Assembly: GCF_042665095.1 (NCBI RefSeq)
Contig: NZ_JBHTBV010000014.1
DNA: 64,000 nt
Source: Gordonibacter pamelaeae
GTDB taxonomy: Bacteria > Actinomycetota > Coriobacteriia > Coriobacteriales > Eggerthellaceae
Reading direction: 5' to 3' (one strand)
Part shown: positions 28,001 through 35,702 of the stretch, one piece after another
Layout of the letters: every line of letters starts with the position of its first letter
Numbering within the stretch: position 1 is the first letter of the stretch
Notes under the pieces: generated by a model
What the model was told of the DNA's origin: nothing
Database searches by the model: none
The model's input: only the letters and a program-made list of their open reading frames with translations
Position numbers and translations under genes: made by a program

Positions 28001-28113
28001 CCGAGTTCAAGAAGGCGACCGCAGCCGAGCAGCGCAGCGCCGACCAGTTCAACGCGCAGCAGAAGGCCGCCGCCCGGGAGCTGGGCAACGACGAGGACGA
28101 CGAGACGCGGTAG
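25042..28113 (+). CDS. Double-Cache sensor fused to an MscS-type channel
   Basis: 1,023 residues. Order: membrane segment (about 8-30), an extracellular Cache-like domain (about 31-285), membrane segment (about 288-312), another (about 338-360), a second Cache-like domain (about 361-615), membrane segment (about 618-640), a cytoplasmic linker, then a C-terminal MscS module from about 690 with four membrane helices. The pore helix and beta domain are recognisable in SAGILSIAISFGAKELVSD, FIIFEGEFRVGDIIKVGDW and GVRTTKVEDGSQNIKVIRNS. Cache domains normally bind small ligands; MscS channels normally open on membrane tension. The fusion suggests ligand-controlled gating. ATG 25042 has AGGGAGGCG upstream. 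It shares an operon with the solute-binding lipoprotein. Confidence 0.9.
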   Translation: MSRKLKVKIAVLVLVAAASMAVMGVLLSMMQTELSLDGYASEMQQESDALEGLLTLADEGVEQNTVTFDEIYQSKAASVAFMANNDAGFAATDAKMVEYQDLLGVDNVLVVSRDGSIVAKAQDTPANFAYARFNQLRTVFDDGKPSAAVEVELPEQNWLMRYYAARIDDGSMVVVEQGPEELRQLVEDTGLTKSVLKDIAIGQHGYVFAVSAQDYLVEYHPNDHLVGTDAIDGGIDVADLEDGSLAWMELAGESLYGQVSKIGDTYYIAAVPESDMAATRNITVGVILFIFFAVMAVVIMYGIFVMREDEREGRDPEDYRAVGPLRYNKVVGRKAAVLSFVGFLAVLGVSFYMQTLFALSSQSVANNERAAEVVETTQRTQARMDELVSQYDERYLGKVRVAGYILDQNPSLANRDDLQRLADVLMIQYVFTYDGNGVMTATNSSYANFTLSEDPEDQSSEFRKLLQGADSVVQEAQPDEISGQLRQYIGVPLHDEAGTVNGAVQIGIRTTRLENLLETVTVDSVLGGVKVGSEGFAFAVSKDDRTFAYFPDQRLVGKDALEHGMTENQLKGGYCDYLTVEGTTYYVSSAEAENYFLYVADTEGELMAERVPLTVATGGVALVCLVVIFLLLAFEPRGSVTVAKAPVEADARMIDVKMPSGRVAKTESAASRWIARSFKWGEKTAEQKTATVVRWLVGVFVIAVFAAVVFRESIFGQGSIFSYILGGNWERGVNVFALTACIMFVCVALTVVALVQKLLNLLATVLGARGETVCRLLGSFIKYATIIGMAYYCLMLVGVDTTTLLASAGILSIAISFGAKELVSDILSGLFIIFEGEFRVGDIIKVGDWRGTVVEIGVRTTKVEDGSQNIKVIRNSDISNVINMTKETSYASCDVGIEYGESLERVENILSKELPNIRKRLPAIIDGPFYKGVVELGDNSVTIRIVVQCSESDRLQLERDLNREMKLIFDKYDISIPFPQVVINQPTEFKKATAAEQRSADQFNAQQKAAARELGNDEDDETR

Positions 28114-28134
28114 CGCCCGCGTTGGCGAGGGGGC

Positions 28135-28172
28135 CGACGGCCCGGAGCATCGTGCTTCGGGCCGTCGACGGC
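28135..28172 (+). terminator. Rho-independent terminator
   Basis: CGACGGCCCGGAGC pairs with GCTTCGGGCCGTCG (one G-U) around ATCGT, followed by ACGGCTTTG. Ends the binding-protein/channel operon. Confidence 0.82.
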
Positions 28173-28178
28173 TTTGCG

Positions 28179-28203
28179 TTGACGAATGTAACGTGTTCGT
28201 CAA
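28179..28203 (+). promoter_or_regulatory. Operator-like inverted repeat upstream of the YhgE/Pip operon
   Basis: TTGACGAA and TTCGTCAA are perfect inverted half-sites nine bases apart, about 80 bases before the first YhgE/Pip gene. The left half also looks like a -35 element (TTGACG). A dimeric repressor site is likely; the regulator is not in the window. Confidence 0.6.
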
Positions 28204-28281
28204 TCTTGCGTGACGTTCCGTGCCGAGAGGACTATCATTGTTCGGTATTTTATCGGGCGGAGAAAGGGTGCGGCAGCGGCT

Positions 28282-30873
28282 ATGGGAAACGTTTTGCGGG
28301 TGCTCAAGCGCGATGTGCTGCGCTTGCTCAAAACGCCACCGGCGCTGGTGGTAGTGCTGGCGCTGCTCGTGCTGCCGTCGGTGTACACCTGGTACAACGT
28401 CGTGGGCTTCTGGGACCCCTACAACAACACGGGCGCGCTGCGCGTGTGCGTGGTGAACGAGGACGAGGGCGGCTCGAGCGACCTGACCGGCGAGCTGCAC
28501 GTGGGCGACATGATAGTGGACGAGCTGCATGGGAACACGCAGCTCGACTGGGTGTTCGTCGACCGCGACGACGCCATGGCGGAGCTTGACGCGGGGAAGA
28601 GCTATGCCGCGTTCGTGATACCGTCGGGCTTCACCTCGCAGCTGCTCTCGCTCACCACCGGCGATTTCACGCAGCCCAAGCTGGAATATTACGTGAACGA
28701 GAAGGCGGGCCCGGTGGCCCCGAAGATCACCGACACCGGCGCCAGCACGCTCGACGAGACCATCAACTCCACGTTCGTCTCCACCGTGAGCGACGTGGCC
28801 GCCGATGCCATCGACCAGGCGCTGGGCGAGTCGCGCGAGAAGCTGGACGCGTCGCGCTCGCGGGCGGTGGAAAAGATCGCCCAGGCCGTGCAGACGGTGG
28901 GCGAGGCGCGCGAAACGCTTGCAGGCATCGGGTCGGCCACCGACGAGGCGCAGGGCAAGGTGGGCGAAGCGAAGGACGCGCTCTGCCGCGTGCGCGCCGA
29001 CCTGGGAACGGCATCCGACGCGCTGCAGACCGTGTCCGGCCTGACGACGCAGATGCAGGACGGGCTGGCGAGCTTCTCCGCCGCGGCCATGCCGGCGGTG
29101 GGCACGGGCCTGTCATCGGTGTCGCAGGCCTCGTCGAAGGCGAACCAGGCGGTGGGGGACATCGCGGGCACGATCGGCGAGGCGCAGGGGAGCGTGCGGG
29201 CGACGCTCGCGCAGGCCCAGGCGGTGGTGGACGAGGATCGGGCGCTGGCGGCGTATTTGAAGAGCGTTGCCGACGGGCTTCCCGAGGACAACCCGGGCAA
29301 GCAGCCGCTTGCCCAAGCTGCCGCGCAGCTGGAACAGCAGGCTGCGGATGCCCAAGCCACGCTGGAGGACCTCACCCGCATCAGCGCGGACACGGAAACC
29401 GTCTCGCAGGCCACGGCCCAGGCGGGCAACGACCTGAACGCCGCCGTCCAGCAGGCCGTCGCAGGCGCCCAAGCCTATTCGGACAACCTGTTCGGCACCA
29501 CGATCCCCGCCGTGAACGGGAGCTTGGCGCAGCTGGGCGCGGCATCGTCGTCGCTGGCAACCGCCGTCTCGAACCAGCGCGTGCTGGTGGACCAGACCTC
29601 GCTCGTGCTGGACCAGCTGGCGTCCACGCTCTGCACCGCGAAGGACGCGCTCGGGCAGACCGATGGCATCCTGGCCAGCTTGGAGGAGGGCCTGGACACC
29701 GTGCGCACGGACGTGCTGTCGCTCGGACAGTCCGGCGTGCTGGCGAAGCTGGTGGGCGAGGACGGGCTCGACGCGTCCAAGATCGCCGACTTCATGGGGT
29801 CGCCCACCGAGCTTGAAACCGAGCAGCTCTACCCGCTGAACGCCTACGGCTCGGCCATGGCCCCGCTGTTCATGAACCTGACGTTCTGGATCGGCGCGTT
29901 CATGCTGCTGGTGATCATGAAGCAGGAGGTGGACGGCGAGGGCATACGCAACCTCACCGTCACGCAGCGCTACCTGGGGCGTTTCGCGCTCTTGGCCGTG
30001 ATGGCCGTGCTGCAGGCGGTGATCTGCTGCGCGGGCGTGCTGGTCATCGGCGTGCAGGCCGCCAGCGCGCCGGCGCTGTTCTTTGCGGCGGCGGTGGCGT
30101 CGCTTGCGTACCTGAGCATCATCTACGCGTTGTCGGTGACGCTGCAGCACATAGGCAAGGGCATCTGCATCGTGCTCGTGTTCGCGCAGATACCCGGCGC
30201 CACGGGGTTGTATCCCATCGAGATGACCTCGGGCTTCTTCCAGGCCGTGTACCCGTTCTTCCCCTTCACGTACGGCATCTCCGCCATGCGCGAGGCCATC
30301 TGCGGCTTCTACGGCTCGCACTACGGCGACGCCATCGGCATGCTGGTGTTCTTCTTCGCGCTGTTCATGGCTTTCGGCATCCTGTTGCGTCCCCTGATGG
30401 CGAACGTCAACCGCATGGTGGCCGGCCAGGTACGGCAGGGCGGCATCTTCAACGGCGAGGACGTGGAGATCCCCGCGCGGCCGTACCGCTTCTCGCAGCT
30501 GTTCCGCGCGTTGTCGGGCAGGGACGAGTACCGCGAGGAGCTGCGCGTGCGCTACGAGCGCTTCACGCGCTGGTATCCGCGGCTCATCCGCGGCTCCGTG
30601 GCCCTAGGCCTCGCGGTGCCGGTGGCGCTGGCGGTGGTGTTCGCGCTCACGCCCGCCGAGAAGGTGTGGCTGCTCACGGCGTGGCTCGTGTGGCTTGTGG
30701 CCGTGTTCGTGTTCCTGGTGGTGGTTGAGAGCCTGCGCGACAGCTTCGAGCGGCAGATGAGGCTCGACGGCATGACCGACGAGGGGCTGCTGGAGCTGGG
30801 CGCCTCGCGCAACGAGATGGAGCGCTCGGCCGCGGACGGCGACGACGGGGCGGAAGGGGGTGCCGTGCGATGA
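28282..30873 (+). CDS. YhgE/Pip-domain membrane protein (first of a tandem pair)
   Basis: 863 residues. An N-terminal membrane helix with LPSVYTWYNVVGFWDPYNNTG is the YhgE/Pip hallmark. An extracellular region of about 500 residues follows, mostly Ala/Gln-rich coiled coil, then about six membrane helices (about 535-760) and a cytoplasmic tail with another helix pair near 785-840. The family includes the phage infection protein Pip and is related to EsaA of type VII secretion. ATG 28282 is used; AGAAAGGG lies 13 bases upstream, slightly far. It overlaps the second gene by four bases (ATGA), so the two proteins are probably made together and may form a heteromer. Confidence 0.92.
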   Translation: MGNVLRVLKRDVLRLLKTPPALVVVLALLVLPSVYTWYNVVGFWDPYNNTGALRVCVVNEDEGGSSDLTGELHVGDMIVDELHGNTQLDWVFVDRDDAMAELDAGKSYAAFVIPSGFTSQLLSLTTGDFTQPKLEYYVNEKAGPVAPKITDTGASTLDETINSTFVSTVSDVAADAIDQALGESREKLDASRSRAVEKIAQAVQTVGEARETLAGIGSATDEAQGKVGEAKDALCRVRADLGTASDALQTVSGLTTQMQDGLASFSAAAMPAVGTGLSSVSQASSKANQAVGDIAGTIGEAQGSVRATLAQAQAVVDEDRALAAYLKSVADGLPEDNPGKQPLAQAAAQLEQQAADAQATLEDLTRISADTETVSQATAQAGNDLNAAVQQAVAGAQAYSDNLFGTTIPAVNGSLAQLGAASSSLATAVSNQRVLVDQTSLVLDQLASTLCTAKDALGQTDGILASLEEGLDTVRTDVLSLGQSGVLAKLVGEDGLDASKIADFMGSPTELETEQLYPLNAYGSAMAPLFMNLTFWIGAFMLLVIMKQEVDGEGIRNLTVTQRYLGRFALLAVMAVLQAVICCAGVLVIGVQAASAPALFFAAAVASLAYLSIIYALSVTLQHIGKGICIVLVFAQIPGATGLYPIEMTSGFFQAVYPFFPFTYGISAMREAICGFYGSHYGDAIGMLVFFFALFMAFGILLRPLMANVNRMVAGQVRQGGIFNGEDVEIPARPYRFSQLFRALSGRDEYREELRVRYERFTRWYPRLIRGSVALGLAVPVALAVVFALTPAEKVWLLTAWLVWLVAVFVFLVVVESLRDSFERQMRLDGMTDEGLLELGASRNEMERSAADGDDGAEGGAVR

Positions 30874-33056
30874 GCAATGTCTGGCACCTGTTCCGCGGCG
30901 ACATGAGGCGGCTGTTCTCGAACGCCATGAACATCATCATCACCGTCGGGCTCGTGGTGATGCCGTCCATCTTCGCCTGGTACAACATCATCGCGTGCTG
31001 GAACGTGTTCGACAACACGGGCAACCTCACCGTGGCCGTGGCGAACGTGGACGACGGGTACGAGAGCGACCTCGTGCCCCTGCGCGTGAACATCGGCGAG
31101 CAGGTGGTGTCCGCGCTGCGTGCCAACGACGAGATCGATTGGACGTTCACCACCGAGGAGGACGCCGTGGACGGCGCGAAGTCGGGGCGGTACTACGCGG
31201 CCGTGGTCATCCCGCACGACTTCAGCCGCGTCATGCTCACGTTCTACTCGGAGGACGTGCACCACGCCAAGATCGTGTACTACGCGAACGAGAAGAAGAG
31301 CGCCATTGCCCCCAAGATCACCGACAGGGGTGCGGACACGGTGTCGTACCAGGTGAACGAAGTGTTCGCCGAGACGCTCTCCGAGGTGGCGCTAAGCATT
31401 GCCGAGTCGCTTTCCCGCTACGCGGACGAGGCCGACGCGAGCGGCCGCATCGCCGACCTGTCCGCGCACGTGCGCACCATGGGCGACCAGGTGGATCGGA
31501 TGGCCTCGGTGCTCACGCTGTACTCCTCGCTGGCGGGGTCCGCCCAGTCGCTCGTGGGCGAGTCCGCCCAGCTGGTGCAGGCCGCGCAGCGCGAGGCGGA
31601 CGGTCTGGGGAGCACGGCGTCGCAGGGCGCGGCCTCGGCCGCAAGCCTGGTGGACGCGCTGCGGCAGGCGGCTGACGGGCTGTCCCAGGCGCTCGCGGAC
31701 GGCGGGCAGGGCTTCGCCGCCGTGTCGGCATCCGTGGACGCGCTGTTCGATGCCGCCGCCACCGGCTCGCAGGACAGCGTGGCCGCGCTGCGCGGGCAGG
31801 CCGATGCCCTGGACGGGCAGGTTGCGGCGTGCCGGGACATCGTCGCGCAGCTGGAGGCGCTGCGCGAGCAGGTGCCGCCCGAGTACGCGCAGGCGCTCGA
31901 GAGCGCCATCGCGCGGATGAACGCCACCATCGGCCTGCTGGAGAACATGCGCGACACCATGGGGAGCGCCGCCGACAAGCTGGAGGCGGGCAGCGCCGAC
32001 GTGCAGGCGGAGCGTGCGGAGATCAAGCGGCTGGCCGACGAGGCGCAGCAGAGTGCGGCCACGATGCGGGACGAGTTCGACGCCAACCTGAAACCGGGGC
32101 TCCAGAAGCTGGCCGACGAGGCGTCCTCGCTGGTTGCGAGCGTGGGTTCCGGTTTGGAGGGGCTGCGTGCCGCGGGGTCCGGCCTGTCGGATTCGGCTGG
32201 TTCCGCGGCAGCGGTGCTGGGCGGGGCGGCGGAGAAGATAGACGCGACCGTGGGCGAGCTGCACAGCGCCTCCGCCACGCTGCGCGACCTGGCCGACGGC
32301 ATCGACCAGGCGCTCGTTGCCGGAGATGCCGACCTGCTGCGCGAGGTGCTGGGCTCCGACACGCAGGTGCTGTCGAAGGCGCTCGCGGCGCCCGTGGGCA
32401 TCGACCGCGTGGCCGTGTTCCCGGTGGACAACTTCGGCTCGGCCATGGCGCCTTTGTATACTACGCTCGCACTGTTCATCGGATCGTTGCTGATACTGGT
32501 GGTGGTGAAGCCGACCGTTCCCGGCCGGGTGCGTGCGCAGTTGGTGGACCCGCAGCCGCGCCAGCTGTTCTTCGGGCGCTTCGGCGTGATGGCCTTCCTG
32601 TCGCTGGCGCAGACCACGGTCATGGGGCTGGGGAACCTGCTGTTCTTGCAGGTGCAGGTGACGCATCCGCTGCTGTTCATGCTGTGCTTCTGGCTCGCCG
32701 GGTTCGTGTTCACGTTTTTGATCTACGCGCTGGTGGCGGCGTTCGCGAACCTGGGCAAGGCCGTGGCGGTGCTGCTGCTCATCATACAGGTGACGGGGTG
32801 CGGCGGGTCGTTCCCGCTGCAGCTGCTGCCGCCGTTCATCCAGGGGCTAAGCCCCTGGCTTCCCGCGACGCACGTGGTGAACGCCATGCGCGCGGCCATG
32901 TTCGGCACCTATGGGGGCGACTTCTGGTGGGAGATGGGGCTGCTCGCGCTGTTCCTGATTCCGGCGGCCATCGTGGGCCTCGTACTGCGCAAGCCGCTGG
33001 CGAAGTTCATGAGCTGGTACGTGGAGCAGGTGGAGTCCTCGAAGCTGGTGGGGTAG
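30870..33056 (+). CDS. YhgE/Pip-domain membrane protein (second of a tandem pair)
   Basis: 728 residues with the same plan as its neighbour: N-terminal helix with VVMPSIFAWYNIIACWNVF, YYANEKKSAIAPKITDRGADT (the neighbour has the matching YYVNEKAGPVAPKITDTGAST), a long extracellular Ala-rich coiled-coil region to about 500, and about six C-terminal helices. It lacks the extra cytoplasmic tail of the first protein. The start overlaps the preceding stop (ATGA). Clearly paralogous to the first gene and likely to act with it, perhaps in export of an envelope component. Confidence 0.92.
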   Translation: MSNVWHLFRGDMRRLFSNAMNIIITVGLVVMPSIFAWYNIIACWNVFDNTGNLTVAVANVDDGYESDLVPLRVNIGEQVVSALRANDEIDWTFTTEEDAVDGAKSGRYYAAVVIPHDFSRVMLTFYSEDVHHAKIVYYANEKKSAIAPKITDRGADTVSYQVNEVFAETLSEVALSIAESLSRYADEADASGRIADLSAHVRTMGDQVDRMASVLTLYSSLAGSAQSLVGESAQLVQAAQREADGLGSTASQGAASAASLVDALRQAADGLSQALADGGQGFAAVSASVDALFDAAATGSQDSVAALRGQADALDGQVAACRDIVAQLEALREQVPPEYAQALESAIARMNATIGLLENMRDTMGSAADKLEAGSADVQAERAEIKRLADEAQQSAATMRDEFDANLKPGLQKLADEASSLVASVGSGLEGLRAAGSGLSDSAGSAAAVLGGAAEKIDATVGELHSASATLRDLADGIDQALVAGDADLLREVLGSDTQVLSKALAAPVGIDRVAVFPVDNFGSAMAPLYTTLALFIGSLLILVVVKPTVPGRVRAQLVDPQPRQLFFGRFGVMAFLSLAQTTVMGLGNLLFLQVQVTHPLLFMLCFWLAGFVFTFLIYALVAAFANLGKAVAVLLLIIQVTGCGGSFPLQLLPPFIQGLSPWLPATHVVNAMRAAMFGTYGGDFWWEMGLLALFLIPAAIVGLVLRKPLAKFMSWYVEQVESSKLVG

Positions 33057-33129
33057 AGCGCGCGGGCCTGAGCGACCGGAGTTGCGCGGGTGTGCGATAA
33101 TCTTCTTGAAACACGAGAAGGAGAATCCT

Positions 33130-34914
33130 ATGGCACCCTCCCGCGCGTCGACGACGCGACGCACGCTGCATTACTTCTGGCTGGTCACGCGCAAGCACCT
33201 CGGGCTGTTCGCCACGCTCATGACCGCGACGTTCCTGTTCGTGGCGCTGCTGTCGTACGGCAACCCCTACGTCATGAGCCTCGTGGTGGACCGCGTGAGC
33301 GCGGGCTCGGTGGCGCCCGACCAGGTGTTCGCCGTGTTCGGGCCCTACATCGCCGCGCTCATCGGCATCAACGTGGCCGGCCAGGCGGCCAGCAAGGTGC
33401 AGGACTACGCGATGTACCGCCTGCAGATCGCCGCCTCCTACGACCTGGCCACCATGTCGTTCGACGCGCTGTCCAACCAGTCGATGTCGTTCCACTCGAA
33501 CCGCTTCGGCGGCACGCTGGTGAGCCAGACCACCAAGTTCATGAGCGCCTACCAGCTGCTGCTGGAGACCATCACGTTCCCGTTCCTGCCGGTGATATGC
33601 TCGGTGGTGTTCACGTGCGCCATCTTGGCGCCGCGCGTGCCGGTGTACGTGGCCATCCTCATGGCGCTGCTGGCGGTGTACGCGGGCGTGTCCTACTACA
33701 TGTACAAGCGCATCCTGCACCTGAACGAGCAGGCGGCGAGCGCCCAGAACCAGCTTTCCGGCGAGCTGTCAGACTCGGTGGCCAACATCTTGGCGGTGAA
33801 GACCTACGGGCGCGAGGACTACGAGCGCGGCCTCTTCGACCAGGCCAACCGCGAGGTGGTGGCGCGCGACTCGAAGCGCATGTGGGCGTCGCTCACGCGC
33901 GGCATCGTGACGGCGTGCATCACCATCGCCATCATGAGCGTGGTGGCCGTGTTCATCGCGGGCGGCAACGCGTGGTACGGCATCACGCCGGGCACGCTCG
34001 TGGTGATGTTCACGTACACCTACACGGTGACGAACCAGTTCAACTTCATCAACAACGGCCTGCAGCGCTTCAACCGCGCGTTCGGCGACGCGAGCGGCAT
34101 GACCGTCATCCTCGACGAGCCTCGGCTCGTGGCCGACAAGGCGGATGCGGCGCCGCTCGAGGTGCGCGAGGGCGCCATCGACTTCGAGGACATCGGCTTC
34201 TGGTACACCGACGGCGATGCCCGCACACGCGTGTTCGACGGCCTGGACTTGCACATCCCCGCCGGCCAGCGCGTGGGCCTGGTGGGCGCGAGCGGGGCGG
34301 GGAAGACCACGCTCACGAAGCTCTTGCTGCGACTGTCCGACATCCAGGAGGGGCGCATCCTCGTTGACGGGCAGGACATCTCCGACACCACCCAGCAGTC
34401 GCTGCGCCGCCAGATCGCCTACGTGCCGCAGGAGGCGCTCTTGTTCCACCGCTCCATCGCGGAGAACATCGCCTACGGGCGGCCCGACGCCACGATGGAG
34501 CAGATCCGCGAGGCGGCGCGCCAGGCGAACGCCTTGGAGTTCATCGAGCGGCTGCCGCAGGGCTTCGACACCGTCACCGGCGAGCGCGGCGTGAAGCTGT
34601 CGGGCGGGCAGCGCCAGCGCATCGCCATCGCGCGGGCGCTTCTGGCCGACTGCCCGGTGCTGGTGCTCGACGAGGCCACGAGCGCGCTCGACTCCGAGAG
34701 CGAGCAGCTGGTGCAGGACGCGCTGGCCACGCTCATGCGCGGGCGCACGGCCATCGTGGTGGCACACCGGCTGTCCACGGTTGCCTCGCTCGACCGCATC
34801 GTGGTGCTCGACGGCGGACGCGTGGTGGAGGACGGCCCGCATGCCGAGCTCATCGAGGCCGGCGGCGCCTACGCGAACCTGTGGAGCAGGCAGACCGGCG
34901 CGTACCTGGAGTAG
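33130..34914 (+). CDS. ABC exporter, fused membrane and ATPase domains
   Basis: 594 residues. Six membrane helices make up residues 1-320, followed by an ATPase with Walker A GASGAGKTT, Q-loop YVPQEALLFHRSIAENIAYG, signature KLSGGQRQRIAIARALL, Walker B VLVLDEATSALDSE and H-loop VVAHRLSTV. This is the type IV (MsbA/LmrA-like) exporter architecture, working as a homodimer or heterodimer. No half-transporter partner lies next to it, so homodimer is more likely. ATG 33130 has GAAGGAG upstream. It follows the YhgE/Pip pair by 73 bp with a possible -10 (GATAAT, about 33096), so co-transcription is uncertain. The substrate is unknown. Confidence 0.93.
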   Translation: MAPSRASTTRRTLHYFWLVTRKHLGLFATLMTATFLFVALLSYGNPYVMSLVVDRVSAGSVAPDQVFAVFGPYIAALIGINVAGQAASKVQDYAMYRLQIAASYDLATMSFDALSNQSMSFHSNRFGGTLVSQTTKFMSAYQLLLETITFPFLPVICSVVFTCAILAPRVPVYVAILMALLAVYAGVSYYMYKRILHLNEQAASAQNQLSGELSDSVANILAVKTYGREDYERGLFDQANREVVARDSKRMWASLTRGIVTACITIAIMSVVAVFIAGGNAWYGITPGTLVVMFTYTYTVTNQFNFINNGLQRFNRAFGDASGMTVILDEPRLVADKADAAPLEVREGAIDFEDIGFWYTDGDARTRVFDGLDLHIPAGQRVGLVGASGAGKTTLTKLLLRLSDIQEGRILVDGQDISDTTQQSLRRQIAYVPQEALLFHRSIAENIAYGRPDATMEQIREAARQANALEFIERLPQGFDTVTGERGVKLSGGQRQRIAIARALLADCPVLVLDEATSALDSESEQLVQDALATLMRGRTAIVVAHRLSTVASLDRIVVLDGGRVVEDGPHAELIEAGGAYANLWSRQTGAYLE

Positions 34915-34991
34915 GGGACTGCAAGGGGCCGCATCATAAGCTCCCGATCTGCGCCAAGCTCTCGGCTGCGAAAACCCCGGCAGGTGGGCCA

Positions 34992-35212
34992 GGCCCCCGT
35001 GCGCGGGAAACCGCCGTTTCTGGCAGAAATCGCGGCCTATTCGTCATCACCGAAGGGAGCGTTGTGCGCTTGCAGGGAGGGACGCCGCTCTCATCAGGTG
35101 AAACGCGGCTGTCTTCCACCGAGGACTTCGTGGCGGCGCGTTTTTGGAGCCCTCGATGACGAATAACCTCCAAAACCTGCCGCAAACCGCGGTTTCCCGT
35201 GCACGGGGGCTT
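34992..35212. repeat. Pair of ~57-bp imperfect inverted repeats
   Basis: Arms at 34992-35048 and 35155-35212. Each runs, in opposite orientation, from a GCCCCCGTGC(A/G)CGGGAAACCG end to a TATTCGTCATC end, with moderate mismatch between. About 106 bp lies between them. No coding frame with a start site fits this gap (34915-35357). The arms look like two copies of one dispersed repeat, or the ends of a small non-autonomous element. Confidence 0.65.
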
Positions 35213-35357
35213 CAGTCTCGGGGCGGTTGCGGCTCGCGCACGGCAGGGAGGCGCTGGCTATTCCGGGCAACTGTGCGGATGCGGGCGCCTCCGCACACCG
35301 TATGCGGGCGCCCTGTGCGCCGGGGGGGGGCGAGGCGGAGGCTCGGATGCCGCCCCG

Positions 35358-35519
35358 CTATCCGCGCTTCGAGCCTTGGCGGGAGATGCCGCCTTTGTGG
35401 CCGGAGGCCTTGTTGGGGCCCAGGCCTTTGGCGGCGCGCACCTGCATGTCGCGCGGGGCGCCCATGGCCTTGCCCTTGCCGCCGTTCGCCCACGCGTCTC
35501 TTCCGGGATTCTTCGCCAT
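35358..35519 (-). CDS. Small basic Gly/Lys-rich protein
   Basis: 53 residues, MAKNPGRDAWANGGKGKAMG at the start and SGHKGGISRQGSKRG at the end. It is very basic, without hydrophobic segments, and probably disordered or nucleic-acid binding. The ATG at 35519 is preceded on the minus strand by GAGGGAAAGGCG, a good ribosome site, and a TACACT -10-like box lies about 25 bases further up. Length, composition and RBS support a real gene, though I recognise no family. Confidence 0.7.
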   Translation of the reverse strand: MAKNPGRDAWANGGKGKAMGAPRDMQVRAAKGLGPNKASGHKGGISRQGSKRG

Positions 35520-35702
35520 CGATCGCCTTTCCCTCGATTCCGGCGGATAGTGTATCATGCGAGCGCTCGGCGCGAGCGGTGCTCACGCGTGCGAAACCGT
35601 TCGGCAAAGCGTGGCAAACGCGTTTTGCCGGGCCGCTTTTCCGCTGGCGGGCCGAGGTACCCTGATGCCTGATCGTTCCTCTTGAAGACGAAAGGGCTCG
35701 GC

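Noticed and set aside
34881..35672. Several 80-170 codon plus- and minus-strand frames in the gap after the ABC exporter
   Set aside because: Run through inverted repeats and a G run, have Arg/Pro/Ser-rich shadow composition and lack ribosome sites; only 35358-35519 on the minus strand is kept.
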